NCBI RefSeq assembly: GCF_014805685.1 | Contig: NC_060896.1 | Span: 10,318,889-10,382,888, forward strand | From: Silurus meridionalis | Taxonomy: Eukaryota > Chordata > Actinopteri > Siluriformes > Siluridae | Length of the DNA stretch: 64,000 nt | Direction: 5' to 3' | Shown here: piece after piece, positions 35,503 through 52,179 of the stretch | How positions within the stretch are numbered: the stretch's first letter is position 1 | Layout of the letters: every line of letters starts with the position of its first letter | Made by a program: the position numbers and the translations under genes | Notes under the pieces: generated by a model | Databases searched by the model: none | Told to the model about the DNA's origin: nothing | The model's input: the letters and a program-made list of their open reading frames with translations, nothing else

Positions 35503-35860
35503 TAGGGCTGTCAAAAATGTATGTCCGTTAATGCAAATTCATTTTAACAACACAAAATTTATTAATGCAGAATTAATGAAGTGCACAATTTTGTTTGACT
35601 ATTTTATGAAAAATATAAATAAATACACTTAAGAGAGGCGAAATTATACGCCTTTATTAATGACGTCCTTTCTTTACACAGATATAAAAAATAAATAAAT
35701 AAATAAATAAACTAATAAAAATTATTTTTAATCACTAAAAATTTGTTTTAATGATGCAGCAAGTCTCAAATCTGCACCAAAATCCGCCATAATGCACACA
35801 ATGAACCCTCTGAGATCTACAAACGTGCCGCCACAAACTTAAATTACTCTTTTTTGATCG
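35503..35860. mobile_element. hAT-like element end (truncated)
   Basis: It starts 'tagggctgtcaaaaatgt' directly after a CA tract and continues with 'ttaatgca' motifs spaced as in the subterminal region of TAGGGCTGTCA-type hAT elements of fish. No matching second end was found. Confidence 0.5.
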
Positions 35861-36136
35861 TACAGATAAGAGCAACACATCATTTGAATCTTTAAAGGGT
35901 CTACTTTTATTAGTATTTATTTGCTCTTTACCGTCTCTGTGATCTCTCTTCACAGACAACTAAATAAAACAACCTGAATCTCAGTGAATACTTGCCTCAG
36001 AAACATAATAAATATATGTATAGAAATAGCTTGAAATGTTTCATTTAAATAAACAAATTCACACAAAAATAAATATTCTCTGAATATGTAATCCATATAA
36101 AAATGTGTGGTGTCCTGATGGTTTATGTAATTTTAA

Positions 36137-36560
36137 CAGTGGTGGACGAAGTACACAAAGCATTTTACTTGAGTAGAAGTAGAGATACAGTAGGTAAAAT
36201 ATTACTCCAGTAAAAGTAAAAATGCTCCCTTTAAACTTTTAGTTGAGTAAAAGTACAAAAGTATTTGACTTCAAATATATTTTAGTATCTAAGTAATATG
36301 ATTTATTATGGCTATTATGTCTTATTGTAATATTTATCACAAGATTCTTGCTTAATTAACTCTGTAATGTTACTCTTAACACACTAATCCATTAATAAAA
36401 TTATATTAATGAGTTAAACATTGATTGATAGCTAATAAATTTCAACAATTAAAAAAATCATGCAAATAAGGCCACGGGTGTTGTGGCAAGGTTAGAGTTT
36501 GGAGTTTCTTCCATCATTTATTCCTCTTAAAATGTTCTGCTTGCTGTTGAACTGATGTGG
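36137..36560 (+). mobile_element. Dispersed DNA-transposon-like repeat (CAGTGGTGGACGAAG type), copy 1
   Basis: It begins CAGTGGTGGACGAAGTACAC and contains 'cttgagtagaagtagagata' and 'atattactccagtaaaagt'. An inverted second copy ends at 44037. Both share the internal 'gcaaataaggc' and 'gttgtggcaa' pieces. No coding sequence was seen and the superfamily is not settled. Confidence 0.7.
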
Positions 36561-36844
36561 AACTGTATGTTTGTTCTAAAATTTATTTTAGCAAGCTAAA
36601 ATAAATTTTTTTGCTATACTTTCATTTTTGCTATTTAATTATTTAGATTAGGAATAAACTAGCTGAATTAAAGTGACAAAATTAAATAAATAAATAAATA
36701 AATAAATAAAAAACCTTGATAATAACCTCGATCATGCACATAAATGCATTGCAGCTCCTTGGAGGTCACTGAATTCTATTTTGAGAACCATGGTGATAAA
36801 TGACTAAGAAAATAAAGTTTTCAGAGGACGGAAAAATGCTGACG

Positions 36845-37223
36845 ATATTCTGGGCCAGCTAGCTGCCCTGTGAGGCGAATATGAAATCTAATTGGTTAAA
36901 GAAACAGAGATATTTCTTAAGGAGACAATGGTAAGAAGGCCAGCAGTACTGGGTTTGAAGGCCCTGGGCAGATTAAATTGGCATGGCAGCACATAGAGGC
37001 TGAAATCTAATTGGACAAAAAAATCTAATATCCACATACACGTACTGGAAGCCACAGAAGGCAGCCAAGAAAAACGCTAAAAAATGAAGAGAATAAACTG
37101 TTAGGAATAAATTAATACAATTTAATGGAACAAATATTAGAATATAGGTTGTAAATGTAGGTCAGTGCTTCTGATAGTATTTAGGCCAGCAGAGAAGGCT
37201 TTGCTGGCCCTGACCACCCACTG
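36845..37223 (-). mobile_element. Dispersed DNA-transposon-like repeat, copy 2 (inverted copy of 22310)
   Basis: Read on the minus strand it starts at 37223 with CAGTGGGTGGTCAGGGCCAG and matches copy 1 at 22310-22690 along its length, including 'caatagaagg'-free 'agcaaagccttctctgctgg' and 'gtcctctga' near its far end. Small gaps distinguish the two. Confidence 0.75.
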
Positions 37224-39354
37224 TATATACACATACAAAGAGGCACACTCTCATACTAAGTGAACATCTTTATATCTTTTTTGCAATTTTGCATACTAAG
37301 ACTTAAACTGTTGCTAAGGACATTTTAAACAAAATGCTTTTATTAACAAGCCATGATTTTATATACAGCATTTATTATATAGTAATAATATGTACATCAT
37401 TCTATATTAACTCTGTGTACTGGTCCTTGATATTATCTACAGTATTGTTCTTTAAATTACCTTGAAGATTGTAATAATCAAGAAACGCCATTTTATTACA
37501 GATGTACAGAATATAGTTGAAATGACAATGTAGCCACTTGACTTGATTTTGCATATTAGCTGTTTCATCGAATAGCTTTGAAAAAAATATGGAACAAAAA
37601 CCAATTAAGGTTTTTATTGGTAATAAATAATAAAATATTAAGAAACTGGAATGGAAATGCTTGCAGTTGAAAATATATGTATAAGAAAATACCCAGAGCC
37701 CAGGGCATTTGTATAAGCATTTAACAACTTAACACAAAGCCTTTCAAGATTGTTTGAATACGATGAAAAAGGTTTAGAGAAGATTAGCTCTCAGTATGAT
37801 CTCAGTCCATGCAATGCCTAAGTAATTAATTACAGCAGTAATAATGTGAACTTCACATTGTCTATCAAAGATCATATTCTGACTAAATAGCAAATAGGTG
37901 CAAACAGATAAATGGGAAAATCAAAATCTAATCTAAAAAATATACCAGTAACTTTGTATTTTCTGGTAACTGTCCAGCCCACAAGCCCTGCTTCATAAGA
38001 TAGACCATAATGCAACATGACATCGCAGTGAATGGGGTCAACCGTGTATTTCTAGTGTATCCGTGTATGCAATTGCCCTGGTGTGCCCCATATCAGCTAT
38101 GCATTATGGCAAAGAAAATAAGAAATAGGAAAACACAGGGCTCCAATGAGGTAAAGACACCTGGTGTACATCACTGAACCCAGTCAGTAAAGCTTTTATT
38201 TTGTGATTATTAAACCCCTCATGAGATTCAGCTCAGCAGAACAGAGGCTTCAGTGGCATTAAAAGAGACAGTAGTGCTGATCAGACGTGCAGACAATGGT
38301 TTGAAGCCTGACATATACGAGTGGTTCCAAACTGTAGCTGCAAGCATTTCATCCTACCTGTGTGGAGATGTTAATATAACGACGTCCCCACATTGCTCTA
38401 GTCTTTTATATTGGACTCTTCAGATCAGCCAGTTTCCAAAAGTTTACCAGCTCAGGCATTCCTCCTTCAAAGAATAATGTGATGTAGCAGGGAGTGAATG
38501 CCAGAGGCAACAGCTGATTTCTCCTATCATGAAGGTTTAAGCGTAGCTTGTGAGACAAATATCACATTTCAGGCTCTACTAGAGCAAGAAGGAAAGTGAT
38601 GCGGTATCATCCTTATAGATTCCGATTCAGCAGGACGGCCAGAACTTATCTGTTTAAGCTACTGCAGTGCTGACACCTAAATGGACACTATGAAAAATAG
38701 CTCCCTCAGATCACCAGTTACCCACACACCCCTGGTTCAGAAATAAAGTTGTAAACATCAGAAGGAACACTGTTTCTATATGCAAAGACAAGCAGCTCAT
38801 TTTTTTTGTGTACATGCATTACCTCTGGAGAGGAACCCTGTCTTATGTAAGTGCATATATTTAGGTAGAAGATGATGAAATAGCCACAGACTCTGTAAAA
38901 CTCCAACACAAACAAAGCCACCATCTTTTGCTCATTACTATTTTTTCCAGGTGTTACTGGAGTTTCTCTATATGTATGCTAGCTTAGTAGGTTAAGTGTA
39001 TTTCTACATGAACGACATACTCATGGACTGGTATTTTAGACTTTGATGTATAATAGTTCATTACTCTATTTATTAAGGAAAGATTTGTCTAGCTTAGTTT
39101 GTAAGGGGAAGATATAAAATAACCTCCCACAAAATGGTGTGGTTTTAAACCCTTTTAAACTATGCATTTGCTTGAAAAAATAATTAGCTATAGTAATATC
39201 ATATTATTTGCTGATTGTTTTCCATTGCAACTGGTGGAATTCATATGTAATATATTATTCTAAATAATCTATTCACATGCAGTTCTTTAGCAATTACACA
39301 GTATTGCAATCTTGTGTAGTCAGTTAATTTACTACCATCGTATCTTGCTATTGA
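37224..39354. other. No gene seen; AT-rich unique sequence
   Basis: No repeat family or exon recognised. Frames at 38253-38477 and 38718-38924 show no domain. Confidence 0.4.
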
Positions 39355-39600
39355 TAGAGTGTGGTGCAGTGGGTAGCATTGCCACTTCAGCTCCATGTTT
39401 CCTGGTTGGCTCATGTAAGTGTCTGTGTGGAGATCACACATTGTGTCTAAATCGGTTTCTTCCATGTTCCCTGTTTTTGTCCTATTTCCCAAAAATGTCA
39501 TAAGGTGGATCAAATTCTCTGTATTGCCATGTGTGCATGGTGAACTGATCAACCATGACCCTGACTAGCATTAAGCAGTTACTGACAATAAGTGAATAAA
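39355..39600 (+). mobile_element. Diverged dispersed retroposon-like repeat (unassigned)
   Basis: 'gtgcagtgggtagcattgcc', 'gtctgtgtggagatcacaca', 'cccaaaaatgtcataaggtg' and the end 'gcagttactgacaataagtg' are landmarks of a very common fish repeat. I cannot name its family with certainty. Confidence 0.55.
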
Positions 39601-39861
39601 TAGTTATTCACAATAGATAGAGACAAATCCACACAATATAACTGGAGTAGTTCAGACTAGAGGCTGCAGTTGTACTGAAAATCTAATTGATTTTAATTGG
39701 CCACTGAAAATCCCAACTGGTTTTACAGTCCATTTGAATCAGTTCAATTGAATTCACATGAATTTAAAGGAAACCATTAGCAACCATTTTATTCTTGTAG
39801 ATTCAACATGCTTTGCTCGACTAGAGACAGTTGAAATTTTCCCTAAGGCTGGAAGTCTCTG

Positions 39862-39982
<121 letters not shown>

Positions 39983-40614
39983 TGTGCTAAAGTCCTGTGG
40001 AGTTTTAGACCTTACAGTAGTGTGCACTGACATTCACACTTGATGAAGAGAGAGGAGGGGGTTCTATTGTTGCTGATCTATCCAGACGTCACTGAGCCAG
40101 AAAAGACCTGCAGATGCAGCAACCACTGGATGGATAAGCTCACCATGGGGCTGCAATACTCAACTGGACTAATGGTTTTGCCAGCAAACCTTTGCCCAAC
40201 AGGACATGACGCTAACTCAAAAGGTTCACTTACATTTAGGAACTTACACTAAACAACTAAGGAACCTATACATTCTGACGACACCCAGATCCAGCTTGCA
40301 GGGGATTATTGTGGATGTATCATTGTACTGTATATCTAGAGATATCCTTTGTGTATAGATTTTTATATGAGTACAGTTTGTTATTGCTATTTATCAGACC
40401 TCATCCTGTTTGAAGGCAAGTGCGAAAATATCTGGAAAAATAAAGAAAGGAACACAACATATAATATGTGTCTTAGGAGATTATAAAATATTTTTTGTTA
40501 GTGATAAGGTAATTTTTTTATATTTTTACAGATCTGTTCATAACAGATTACTTTTTCCTGCAAAGTTTAAGAGGAGGACATATTACATAATGTATTTAAG
40601 CCAAGTATCAAGCA

Positions 40615-40618
<4 letters not shown>

Positions 40619-40695
<77 letters not shown>
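40619..40695. repeat. (AT)n microsatellite
   Basis: About 38 AT units with one GT interruption; self-complementary and able to extrude a cruciform. Confidence 0.96.
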
Positions 40696-42031
40696 CTGCA
40701 TAATAATGCATAATTGTTCCTTATTATTTAACATATTATTTTAATATTTTTCCACAATGACAATGGAAATATCTTTTGTAAACACAAGTAGAATTAACAT
40801 TAAGTTCAGAAAACGGGGGTTGATTTTCATTTTTTAAGAATGAAAATAGTCTGAAAGCAGCAGAGATAAGGTAGTTATAAAGTTGTAACAAGTTGTAAAA
40901 GTTGTAATAAGTTCAGTACCTTATAATTTTTTAAAGTTTATCCCCAATGAGCGAGCCAGTGGCGAAAGTAAAAATGATCACATGTGTTGTATAAAACTCT
41001 CTGGAAGTACTATGAATTCTAATTCTCTGTTGATCAGTATTGTACGCCTACTGAATGGCATTTTGCTATATTTTTTCTAGACACAGAGCAAATGAGATAA
41101 AGCTCCATGCGGGATTTGGCCCACAGCTTTGTGTTAGATGCACACATGATCTAGGAGGATTGTGTGATCATAGCCTATATAACCTATATGGGTATCTCAT
41201 GGACTTTGCCCTCTATGCACTATTAATGGGTTTAATCTCTATTATTGTAGAATAAGCCGACTCCTGGCTTATTGCTCTCTTTTAACTTTGTTTTAAAGAA
41301 GTTTTATGAACTTGTACTTGCTGGCTTTTTAAAAAGTACTGCATTTAAAGTTATCCTGACTATGTGTTCATATACTGTTAGCACTAGGATAGATACATGT
41401 ATATTTTCTGAGTGCATTGTCTAGTCCTGCATGTTCTACACATGGACAAGTGCATAAAAAAAAAGAATTATAGACACTGAAAGTTGTCATAATAAGCATT
41501 ATTGCTTAAGAAATTGTAACTCCAACAAAAACGTTATGAGTAAGTGAATCAGGTGGGTTCAGAAGACTTTTCAACAAGCTGGGAACAACTCACAGGCAAA
41601 CTGTATTCAGCAAACTGAATTTAAAACAGTTTGTCTGCACAACAAAAATATTACATTAGAATCCAGGAATAATCGATTAAAAGGCAAGTGTAATAGCCAT
41701 GTAATGCACAAAAGTCCATATTTAGAAGTGAGTTATTTGCTCATAATGTGGAAATTGCCCACATCAGTATTCAGACGTTCGGACCGTTTCAGTCGCTCAT
41801 GACAAGCTTCACACTTGCTGTAGATGTCGGTGTTCAACAATAAAGGCTCATTCTAGTTCAGGGTGAAAAAATCTGCTATCTTAAAAGCTGGCAGCCAATT
41901 ATCTGAGTTAGGATCATATATTGAGCGATAAACACTGTTTACAAGTCATCTTATCACATGCCATACTTTCCAGCATTATGTACACTGCTCAGACTCTTAG
42001 TGTGACATTGTTTTCTCATCCAGTTCCTCCT

Positions 42032-42165
42032 CATAGCTCAGCAGAGCTGCCACTGCTGGGCCCTTGAGCAAGGCCTTGAACCCTTACAGTGAATGCTCAG
42101 ATGTATAAATTGTATAAAGTCCTTCTAAATGAGGGCATCTGCCAAGCTGTATATGTAAATGTCTT
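42032..42165 (+). mobile_element. SINE fragment with L2-type tail
   Basis: 'ctgctgggcccttgagcaag' followed by 'gagggcatctgcc' and 'tatgtaaatg' matches the body and 3' tail of the SINE at 46812. The tRNA-like head is mostly missing. Confidence 0.7.
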
Positions 42166-43595
<1,430 letters not shown>

Positions 43596-43606
43596 ATTGG
43601 ATGGAT

Positions 43607-44037
43607 AGATCAGTGGATGGGTATCTGTACTTTACTGAATTATTTCCATTTAGGGAGAATTTTACTTTAATTTTACTACATTTCAAATAAAATATTTACT
43701 TTTTACTCAACTACATTTTTCTAATGTTTCAATCTTATTTTGAGGTGCTTGGTGACTGCTCCTGACAAATTTGCCACAACACAGCCTTATTTGTGTGATT
43801 TTTGTTTTAGGTTTTTTTGTTTTCATGATAATTTTAAAAGATATAAATGCTTTTCACATAAACTGAGTTGATTAAGCAAGTACATAAATAAATAAGTATA
43901 TTGTATATAAGTAAAAAGACAAATACCTATGACTTTTCCTCAAGAGCAAGTTTAAAGGAAACACTTTTACTGGAATAATATTATACCTAGGGTATCTCCA
44001 ACTCAAGTACATGGTTTGTGTACTCCTTCCACCAATG
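43607..44037 (-). mobile_element. Dispersed DNA-transposon-like repeat (CAGTGGTGGACGAAG type), copy 2
   Basis: The minus-strand start is at 44037 (ATTGGTGGAAGGAGTACACA). The interior shares 'gcaaataaggc' and 'gttgtggcaa'-type sequence with copy 1 at 36137, and the far end reads 'aaagtacagatacccatcca'. Opposite orientation to copy 1. Confidence 0.7.
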
Positions 44038-45204
44038 GCTTTCTTTCATGACCTGAAATACATATGGTAGGTTTCTCTTTTATATGTATCTGAACCACAT
44101 CTTGGATATACCAAATTTGAAAAAGAGAAAACTGCATTTAAATTCCTTTCCAACTGTGGAAGAGGAGGGACATGGACATTTTGACAGCTGCTATCTGATC
44201 ACAAACTGAACTGAAATGGAATTGATTAGACTTAGGTCCATTTTGAAAAATAACATAGATATGCAATATCTTGATCAAATCCTGTCACTCACTGTGTGAG
44301 CAAAATCATATATTGTACTGGTTAAACTGGCTTCTTACTTTACTTTACTTCTTACATAATTATATATTTAATCATATTAAAAATCAGACAACCTAATAAG
44401 ACTACAAAGCAATCTCTGTTTATCTATTTATCTACACACAAGATAAATGTATTTATGATTTATTCAACTTGAGATTTATTATAAATATGGCCAAAAAAGA
44501 TGTTTCTCCTCCTTTTGGCTGTTTGCGTCAATTCATCCACAGTGAAATCTGACAGGATTTCCTAGACAGCTGCACAAATAATTTATGCTGCTCAGAGCAT
44601 TTCTTCAGTTAAACAGCTCTGCCATATTAATTGAACTACATGATGGTTTCTTTCACTTTAAATATAATCTCTTGCTCTGTGTGCTGTTTAGACAAGAAGA
44701 GAGTCGCACACAAAGACTGCATTGCTGTGCAGAACCACCTTATTTCTCACAGAGCCAGCTATCGATCTAAGGACAGACTGGGTGGAGGCCTGCTCATTGC
44801 TCTTGACCCTGTTACTGATACAATCTATGGGCAGGTAGGAGATGGTGTAAAACAGATATGCCAGGGTGAAACACACCAGCCTTAAACAGATTTATGTTTC
44901 CCAGAACAGGGCAAAGTTGTCTATACATTTTTTTTACCTAGCAAACAGCAGACATGGTGGTTTGCAGTAGTACATGGCAAGAAATCCATGGAAGGATCTT
45001 CTCTTGTTAACATGTTGCATAGTATTGTTTCGTTATTTTAAAAAATATTTGTTTATTACATTAAACTAAATAGATTTTAAAACAAAAATTACACAAAGTG
45101 TCAAAACTAAATGAAACTTTAAGCATTGGAGCAAACGATGCTCAGCATTTAGTATATAGTCAGTTAAACATTGGTTTGTGTTTTAATATTTGCTGTACAA
45201 AACC
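44038..45204. other. No gene seen; AT-rich
   Basis: Small frames at 44585-44885 have no domain or clear splice context. Confidence 0.4.
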
Positions 45205-45432
45205 CTCAAAATGCATTACAGCTTAGGACATTAACGACTGCTACATGGAACTGCAAGGAGGCTGAAGTGAGAGGCGAGAACAAAAATGTGCTCAAGTCAT
45301 CTGAAACAGCCTCAGGGATCCGTGGTGCAAGGTCAAGCAGGGCATTTGGAAATATGTGCTTGATGACCAATTGATGGCCAGGCTTTCTACTGTAGCTCGT
45401 TTGAGGCAGGACACACTCAAATGCATTACAGC
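45205..45432. repeat. Segment bounded by a 17-18 base direct repeat
   Basis: CTCAAAATGCATTACAGC at 45205-45222 recurs as CTCAAATGCATTACAGC at 45416-45432 (one-base difference in length). The enclosed 193 bases are open on the minus strand (within 45206-45454), but I recognise no protein. It may be an old insertion with its target duplication. Confidence 0.6.
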
Positions 45433-46801
<1,369 letters not shown>

Positions 46802-46811
46802 AAATCTCTCT

Positions 46812-46975
46812 GTGGGAAGTGGTAGCTTAATGGTTAAGATGCCAGCCATCTAATCAGCTGCCTCTGCTGGGCTCTTGAGAAAGGCCCTGAACCTTCTAAT
46901 GCTCAGGAGTATAAAATAGATAAAATTAAATCGTTGTTGATGAAGGGGTATCTGCCAAATGCTGTCAATGTAAGA
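46812..46975 (+). mobile_element. tRNA-derived SINE with L2-type tail
   Basis: It starts 'gaagtggtagcttaatggtt', in which TAGCTTAATGG fits the pol III A box. The body 'ctgctgggctcttgagaaag' and tail 'gtatctgccaaatgctgtca' follow. A B box is not visible, suggesting a small deletion. Confidence 0.8.
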
Positions 46976-48496
46976 CAAAAGTACAGTATGTAAAGTCTTT
47001 TTTGTCTCTCACATGATCAACTGTAGCCTCTACTAACGTCACTGCAAATAGAAACTACGTTATATTACGTTATTACTATTAGTCATTTTATAGACAGTAA
47101 AATACGATGTAGGCTTTTCTACCTGTGTGCACCTACAGTACAGTCCTAAAAAATTACTGACATAATGGAGTCGGACAGGGCTGAAATCCCAGAGACAATC
47201 TAGATAAAATATATTCTTACCCTAACTCCCCATGTTAAAGTAATCCCCCATGTAAACTAAAGAGGTTGTTACACTATATTTGTGAGAATTATTTTTTTTT
47301 TTTATCCTTTTGTCAATATAAGATGATATCTAGCATGTCTTTTAGGAGGAGCAGCGAGCCAAAAAAATAAAAAAATGTGCATTTTAATTGGTATTTTGAA
47401 AAAGTCAATAATGAGGTAACCATGTAATTATACATTGTGACAAACTGAAGCTATTACACTATCACTGTAACAAACCAGTATCTTATTTTTGGCAGGAGAT
47501 TTACCAGATAGGACTATGAAATAGAGAAAATTGCTCAATAACAATTAATTTAAAAGTCTACTTAAAAGTTATGTTAAAAATTTTCTTGCCACAATGTTTA
47601 TTGGAGTATACAGGAGCAAAACTAAAATTAAATAAAGCTCTTCTGTTCCTTAATAATTTTTTATTTTTATTTATATTGTTTTTGGTTCAACTCTGCTCAC
47701 AGATGACTAATTGACTAACTGATCAACAGTGTTACTACAAAACTTATTAAACAGTGTTGGACCTTCCAGAACTGCAGTTTAGACACTTCTGCTGTAATAA
47801 ATATGGTAAGTAATGCAGGAAGAACAAGCTGATCACTCGCTCTGAAACCACCATCTGGACTCTAGATTGAAGTGAATAAATCCAAATGCTAATTTATTAG
47901 AAAGAAAAAAGAATAGCTTGAGCGACAAACATTTAAGCAGCTCATCATACTTTACAATTTATTTACAACGCTTGTTTTAATATGTAGAAAATTATTTCAA
48001 GTATTGCAACTGTGAACGCTTCTAAATACACAGTATAAGATGTCAATAATATATAAAAGAAAGTGCAATAATCTGACACACCAACACTAACAAATCAAAC
48101 ATTTAGCAAAGCTAAGTACAAAGATAAACATTTCATGACCTGTCAGTGTCTAACAGCTTTAAACGTCTTTGCATAAGGCTTTGATGACAGCCTTTGTTTG
48201 CTGGGTTTTAAATGTGCTTACGCTAAATAAGTCTTTGCTATAAATCAGTAGGCATATGCTGAAAGACTGATTATCTATAACCACGGCATGTCACTCACAC
48301 ATGGACTAAAAGAAGGAGCGAAAGAAGGTGGAGCAGCTGTTTTCAAATTGCAATCAGGGAAATGTGTCCCTCGGAATATAAATATAGCTAAACGAGTGTA
48401 ACTACTGCATGAACACAAAGTACAAGACAAAATAATAACCAAGTGAACCATAAACCAAGATATTTTCAACAAGTATTGTTTCAACATTGGAATATT
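46976..48496. other. No gene seen; AT-rich
   Basis: AT-rich sequence without recognised repeats or exons. Confidence 0.4.
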
Positions 48497-48790
48497 TTAG
48501 AATGTGTACACATATATGCTTAAGAGTAACACCTGTGGCCCTGTTCAATCATGGAATTTTCGAGTTGGCCAATTATATGGCATCAACACAATACACAAAA
48601 TCAGGCAGACCCAGGGCCAAAACTTCAGAAAATGTTTATATCAAACATTAAAATGGAGAACAATGTGACCTCAATAGGCGTTGGGGCCAGATGGGTTGGT
48701 TTGAGTATTTCAGAACCTGCTGATCTCTTGGGATTTTTGCACACATCAATCTCAAGAGTTTACTGAGAATTGTGTGAAAAACAACCATTA
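48497..48790 (+). mobile_element. Tc1-like element 5' fragment (family 2)
   Basis: Plus-strand sequence matches the N-terminal transposase region of the family also seen at 19640 and 52180: 'ttggggccagatgggttggt' and 'gcacacatcaatctcaagag' are decayed helix-turn-helix codons. It lacks the catalytic core and right end. Confidence 0.72.
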
Positions 48791-50107
48791 AGTGGCATTT
48801 ATATATATATTCTGTCCTGAAGGCTTTTAACAAAAAAGTTACATTTAACAACACACACTTTTTAAATTTTACAAGAATTCACACATAGCATTATTATAGA
48901 AGTGATAATGTATTCAAACAAAGCTTAGTGAATTAAAATATTCATGTAATATTTACCTCATTTATATATCATGCACAGCCTTTAAGTCAATGTAAAACAT
49001 AACAGAGCTTTAAGTAGGAAAACAAAGAAATCCTTCTCATGCTTTACCCTGACAGTCAACCTAACAAATGTAACTGAAAAAGCCCTTGCATATGAACACA
49101 CACTTTCTCTTCAAAGGGCAGAATATTCCTTGGATAATTACTAAGACAACTGCACTCTAATTATGTATTTGAAAGTTAAAAAGACAATAAAAAAAAAAAA
49201 TAATTCATTGTAAATGATCAAAAGTGCTGAAACATTATCTGCACAAATTTCTCAGAATATTATGGACTTAAGTGTTGCACTCGTACTGGCGTACTAATGA
49301 ATTCCCTTTCATGAATTCAGCAGCATAATAATATCTTACTGTTGTTACAATCAAACACAAATACCAAGAATATACCAACATATACTTTCACATTTAAATC
49401 AGTTGATGGGTGATTATGCCATTGTATATAACCTGAAAAGTGTGTGATATCTGGAGAGTAATATAAATGGAAGGGTATCATTATTTTTATTCTTGCATTT
49501 GTTTTTCCTCATTATTTAGATGGAAAACGCACTCAATTTTGGTGTGGAATGACTAACGACTGGCTTGACAACTAAACTCGAGGACGCCTAATGATCATTA
49601 TTGTGACTTGGCACCTGCAGTCTGTTCATTTTGTGTCCGGAACACTTCACAGTGAGCTTTTTTATTGTGAGAGCATTAGCATGGCTCCATGTACATGAGC
49701 CAAACAAAGATGAAGTGCTGTTTTTTTTCTGAAAATTAAGCAATTGTGATACAAATTCTAGACCAACTGTAATTCAACTGTAAGATCAACGTCCATAAGT
49801 GCAGTCTGAAGAACATTTAATGACTCATTGATGATTTTGTGTACAAGAAAAATTGCGAACTAAATTTGTGGTGGCAACAAGACAATATTTCACTGGATCA
49901 AAATATAATGTTTTTAAAAACTGTTATTGTGTACAGCCGAAGGTAGAAGATGCTTTTTCAGTTACAGACTAATGGAACATTTTTCTATTTAAATATTTAC
50001 CCTTTTATTGATTTTTCATTTTGTTCATGAAGATTTACATTTTCTAAAGAGCAAAAAAACTTTATTCACTTTCTTCGTAAATAGCACTTGTATATACGTA
50101 TACAGTG
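48791..50107. other. No gene seen; AT-rich
   Basis: AT-rich sequence; no repeat or exon recognised. Confidence 0.4.
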
Positions 50108-51340
50108 GCAAGAAAAAGTATGTGGACCTTGTGGAATTTCATGGTTTTCTGTATACTGTAAAATGTATTATGATCTTAACCTAAGTCAAGGGTTAAGTGA
50201 ATCCCCACACCCCCCAACCCCTTGGCAGCAATAACCTCAACCAGGTGCTTCCTGTAGCTGTGGATCTGACCTGTACTTTATTCAGGAAGAATTTTAGCCC
50301 ATTCTTCCCGGCAAAACTGCTTCCACTTTGTCATATTCTTTGGATTTTCCATGTATATGGCTCTCTTTAAGTCATTTGATAGCATCTTTATTAGGATGAA
50401 GTCTGGCTCCGAGTTGGGCACTCGGAAAGGAGAAATTTTTTTTTGAGCCATTCTGTTGTGGACTTGCTCCTGTGTTTTTGGTCATTGTCCTGTTGCATTA
50501 CCCAACATCTACAGAGTTTTATCTGATGTACTCACATTATCCTGAAGAATTTTTTGATACACTTGGGAATTCATCTTTCCCTCAATGACCGCAAGCTGGC
50601 CAAACCCCGATGCAGCAAAGCAGTTGGAATGATGTGTCCATGATGATATGCAGTGCACTATTTATGCCAGATGTAGTGCTGTGGTTTTTTTTTCTTTTTC
50701 AAATAGTTTAATCTTATTTTAATCAGTCCACAAAACATTTTGCTAATACCGCTGTAGAGTGCACTTTTGCAAAATTCAGGCATGCAGCAATGTTCTTTTC
50801 AGTAAGGGCGGCTTCCTTCATGGTGTCCGGCGATAGACACCTTGCTTGTTCGATGTTTTACATACTGTAGACTCATAAACACAGAGTTAGCCCGTTCAAT
50901 GATGCCTTTAAATATTTGGCTGATACTAGGGGTTGTTTTTCTATCTCAATAATAAGTCTTTGTTGTGCTCTTGGGGTAATTTTGATTGGACACCCACTTC
51001 CTGGTACAGTAGCCACAAGTCCAAAGTATCTTCATTTGTGGATCATTTGCTTGTAGACTGGTGAAGTCTTTGAAATCACTTTTGTTATATACATCACCAA
51101 TTCTTAATCGTAGATCCTCTGAAAGCTCTTTTTTGGCAAGGTCTAGCTCATATTCATAGCATATTCTCGTTTGAGTGTTTGAGTGATTTTATCAGCCAAA
51201 GTAGCTCTAGTCCACATCTCCCAAATCATTTTCTTAACAAGACTCCAGGTATGCTAACACCTGACTCCAATTAGCTTTTTGAAATCATTAACTGAAGGGT
51301 TCACATACTTATTCCACTAGCACTATGAGGTTTTTATAGT
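50108..51340 (-). mobile_element. Degraded full-span Tc1-like element (family 5)
   Basis: The left end 'tacagtggcaagaaaaagta' and right end 'ggttcacatacttattccac' form the outer terminal pair. Minus-strand transposase landmarks occur in order ('ttggcagcaataacctcaac', 'gtcattgtcctgttgcatta', 'attcttaatcgtagatcctc'), but no open frame survives. Of the Tc1 copies here it is the one that still spans both ends. Confidence 0.82.
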
Positions 51341-52179
51341 TGTTCTTAATAAAAAAAATCAGAATTTATTTTGTGTTATTACATGCATGCTCACATTTCA
51401 TTTCACTCCTTTGTCTTTTGTCCGTCTATTCATTCTTGTTTTTGTGCATAATTTAAAGATGTCCTGGTATAGTTTTATCATTTAGGTTTCAGAAATATGG
51501 ACGACCAGTTTCTTCTCCCAGCAGCCACTGCCCCCTCAGATTCCTTGGGTACATGTCTCTAATCACTCATGCTTGAATCACATCTGTAATTAGCAATTGT
51601 GTTTAAGTATCACCTTTCACAGCACATGCTGTCTTATGTTTGTGTATAAATATCACCTTTCACAGGACTCTTTTTCCTCACGTTTGTCTTCCCATGATAC
51701 TTGGTTCATGCTCAGGATTTATTAAAATTATTTATTAACATTTTTTATGTTTTTAGTTATTTTGTGTTTTGTTTATAGTGTTGGTGTTTTATGCTTGCAC
51801 AATAAAATGATGTTCCGCACATGCATCTATCTCATTTATTGTATACTTCCACAGATACTAAACTTTAAATTGACAAGCGCATCTGCAAAAAAATTAAAAT
51901 AATAATAATAATAACTCTAACAAATTTTGTTTCATTTAATATAAACTCATTTTAATACACATAAAAATGCCTCCTTCCATTTACAAATTTGCAAATGTAA
52001 AAGAAAAAATAAATTACTGTTTAATTTTGACTGCTTTTTCTTTTAGACTTACTACTTGTATTTTAATTGGGATTTTTTGACAATACCTATATTTTTTTTA
52101 CTCATTCTAAAATGTATACTACAATTAATAAATTGTATTTTGAACAAACAATATATCCCCAAGTTTTTTAATAATACTT
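51341..52179. other. No gene seen; possible unassigned retroelement remnant
   Basis: 51.5-51.8 kb contains a duplicated 'atcacctttcacag' motif (near 51609 and 51649) in sequence reminiscent of repeat-element ends, but I cannot assign it. Confidence 0.35.
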
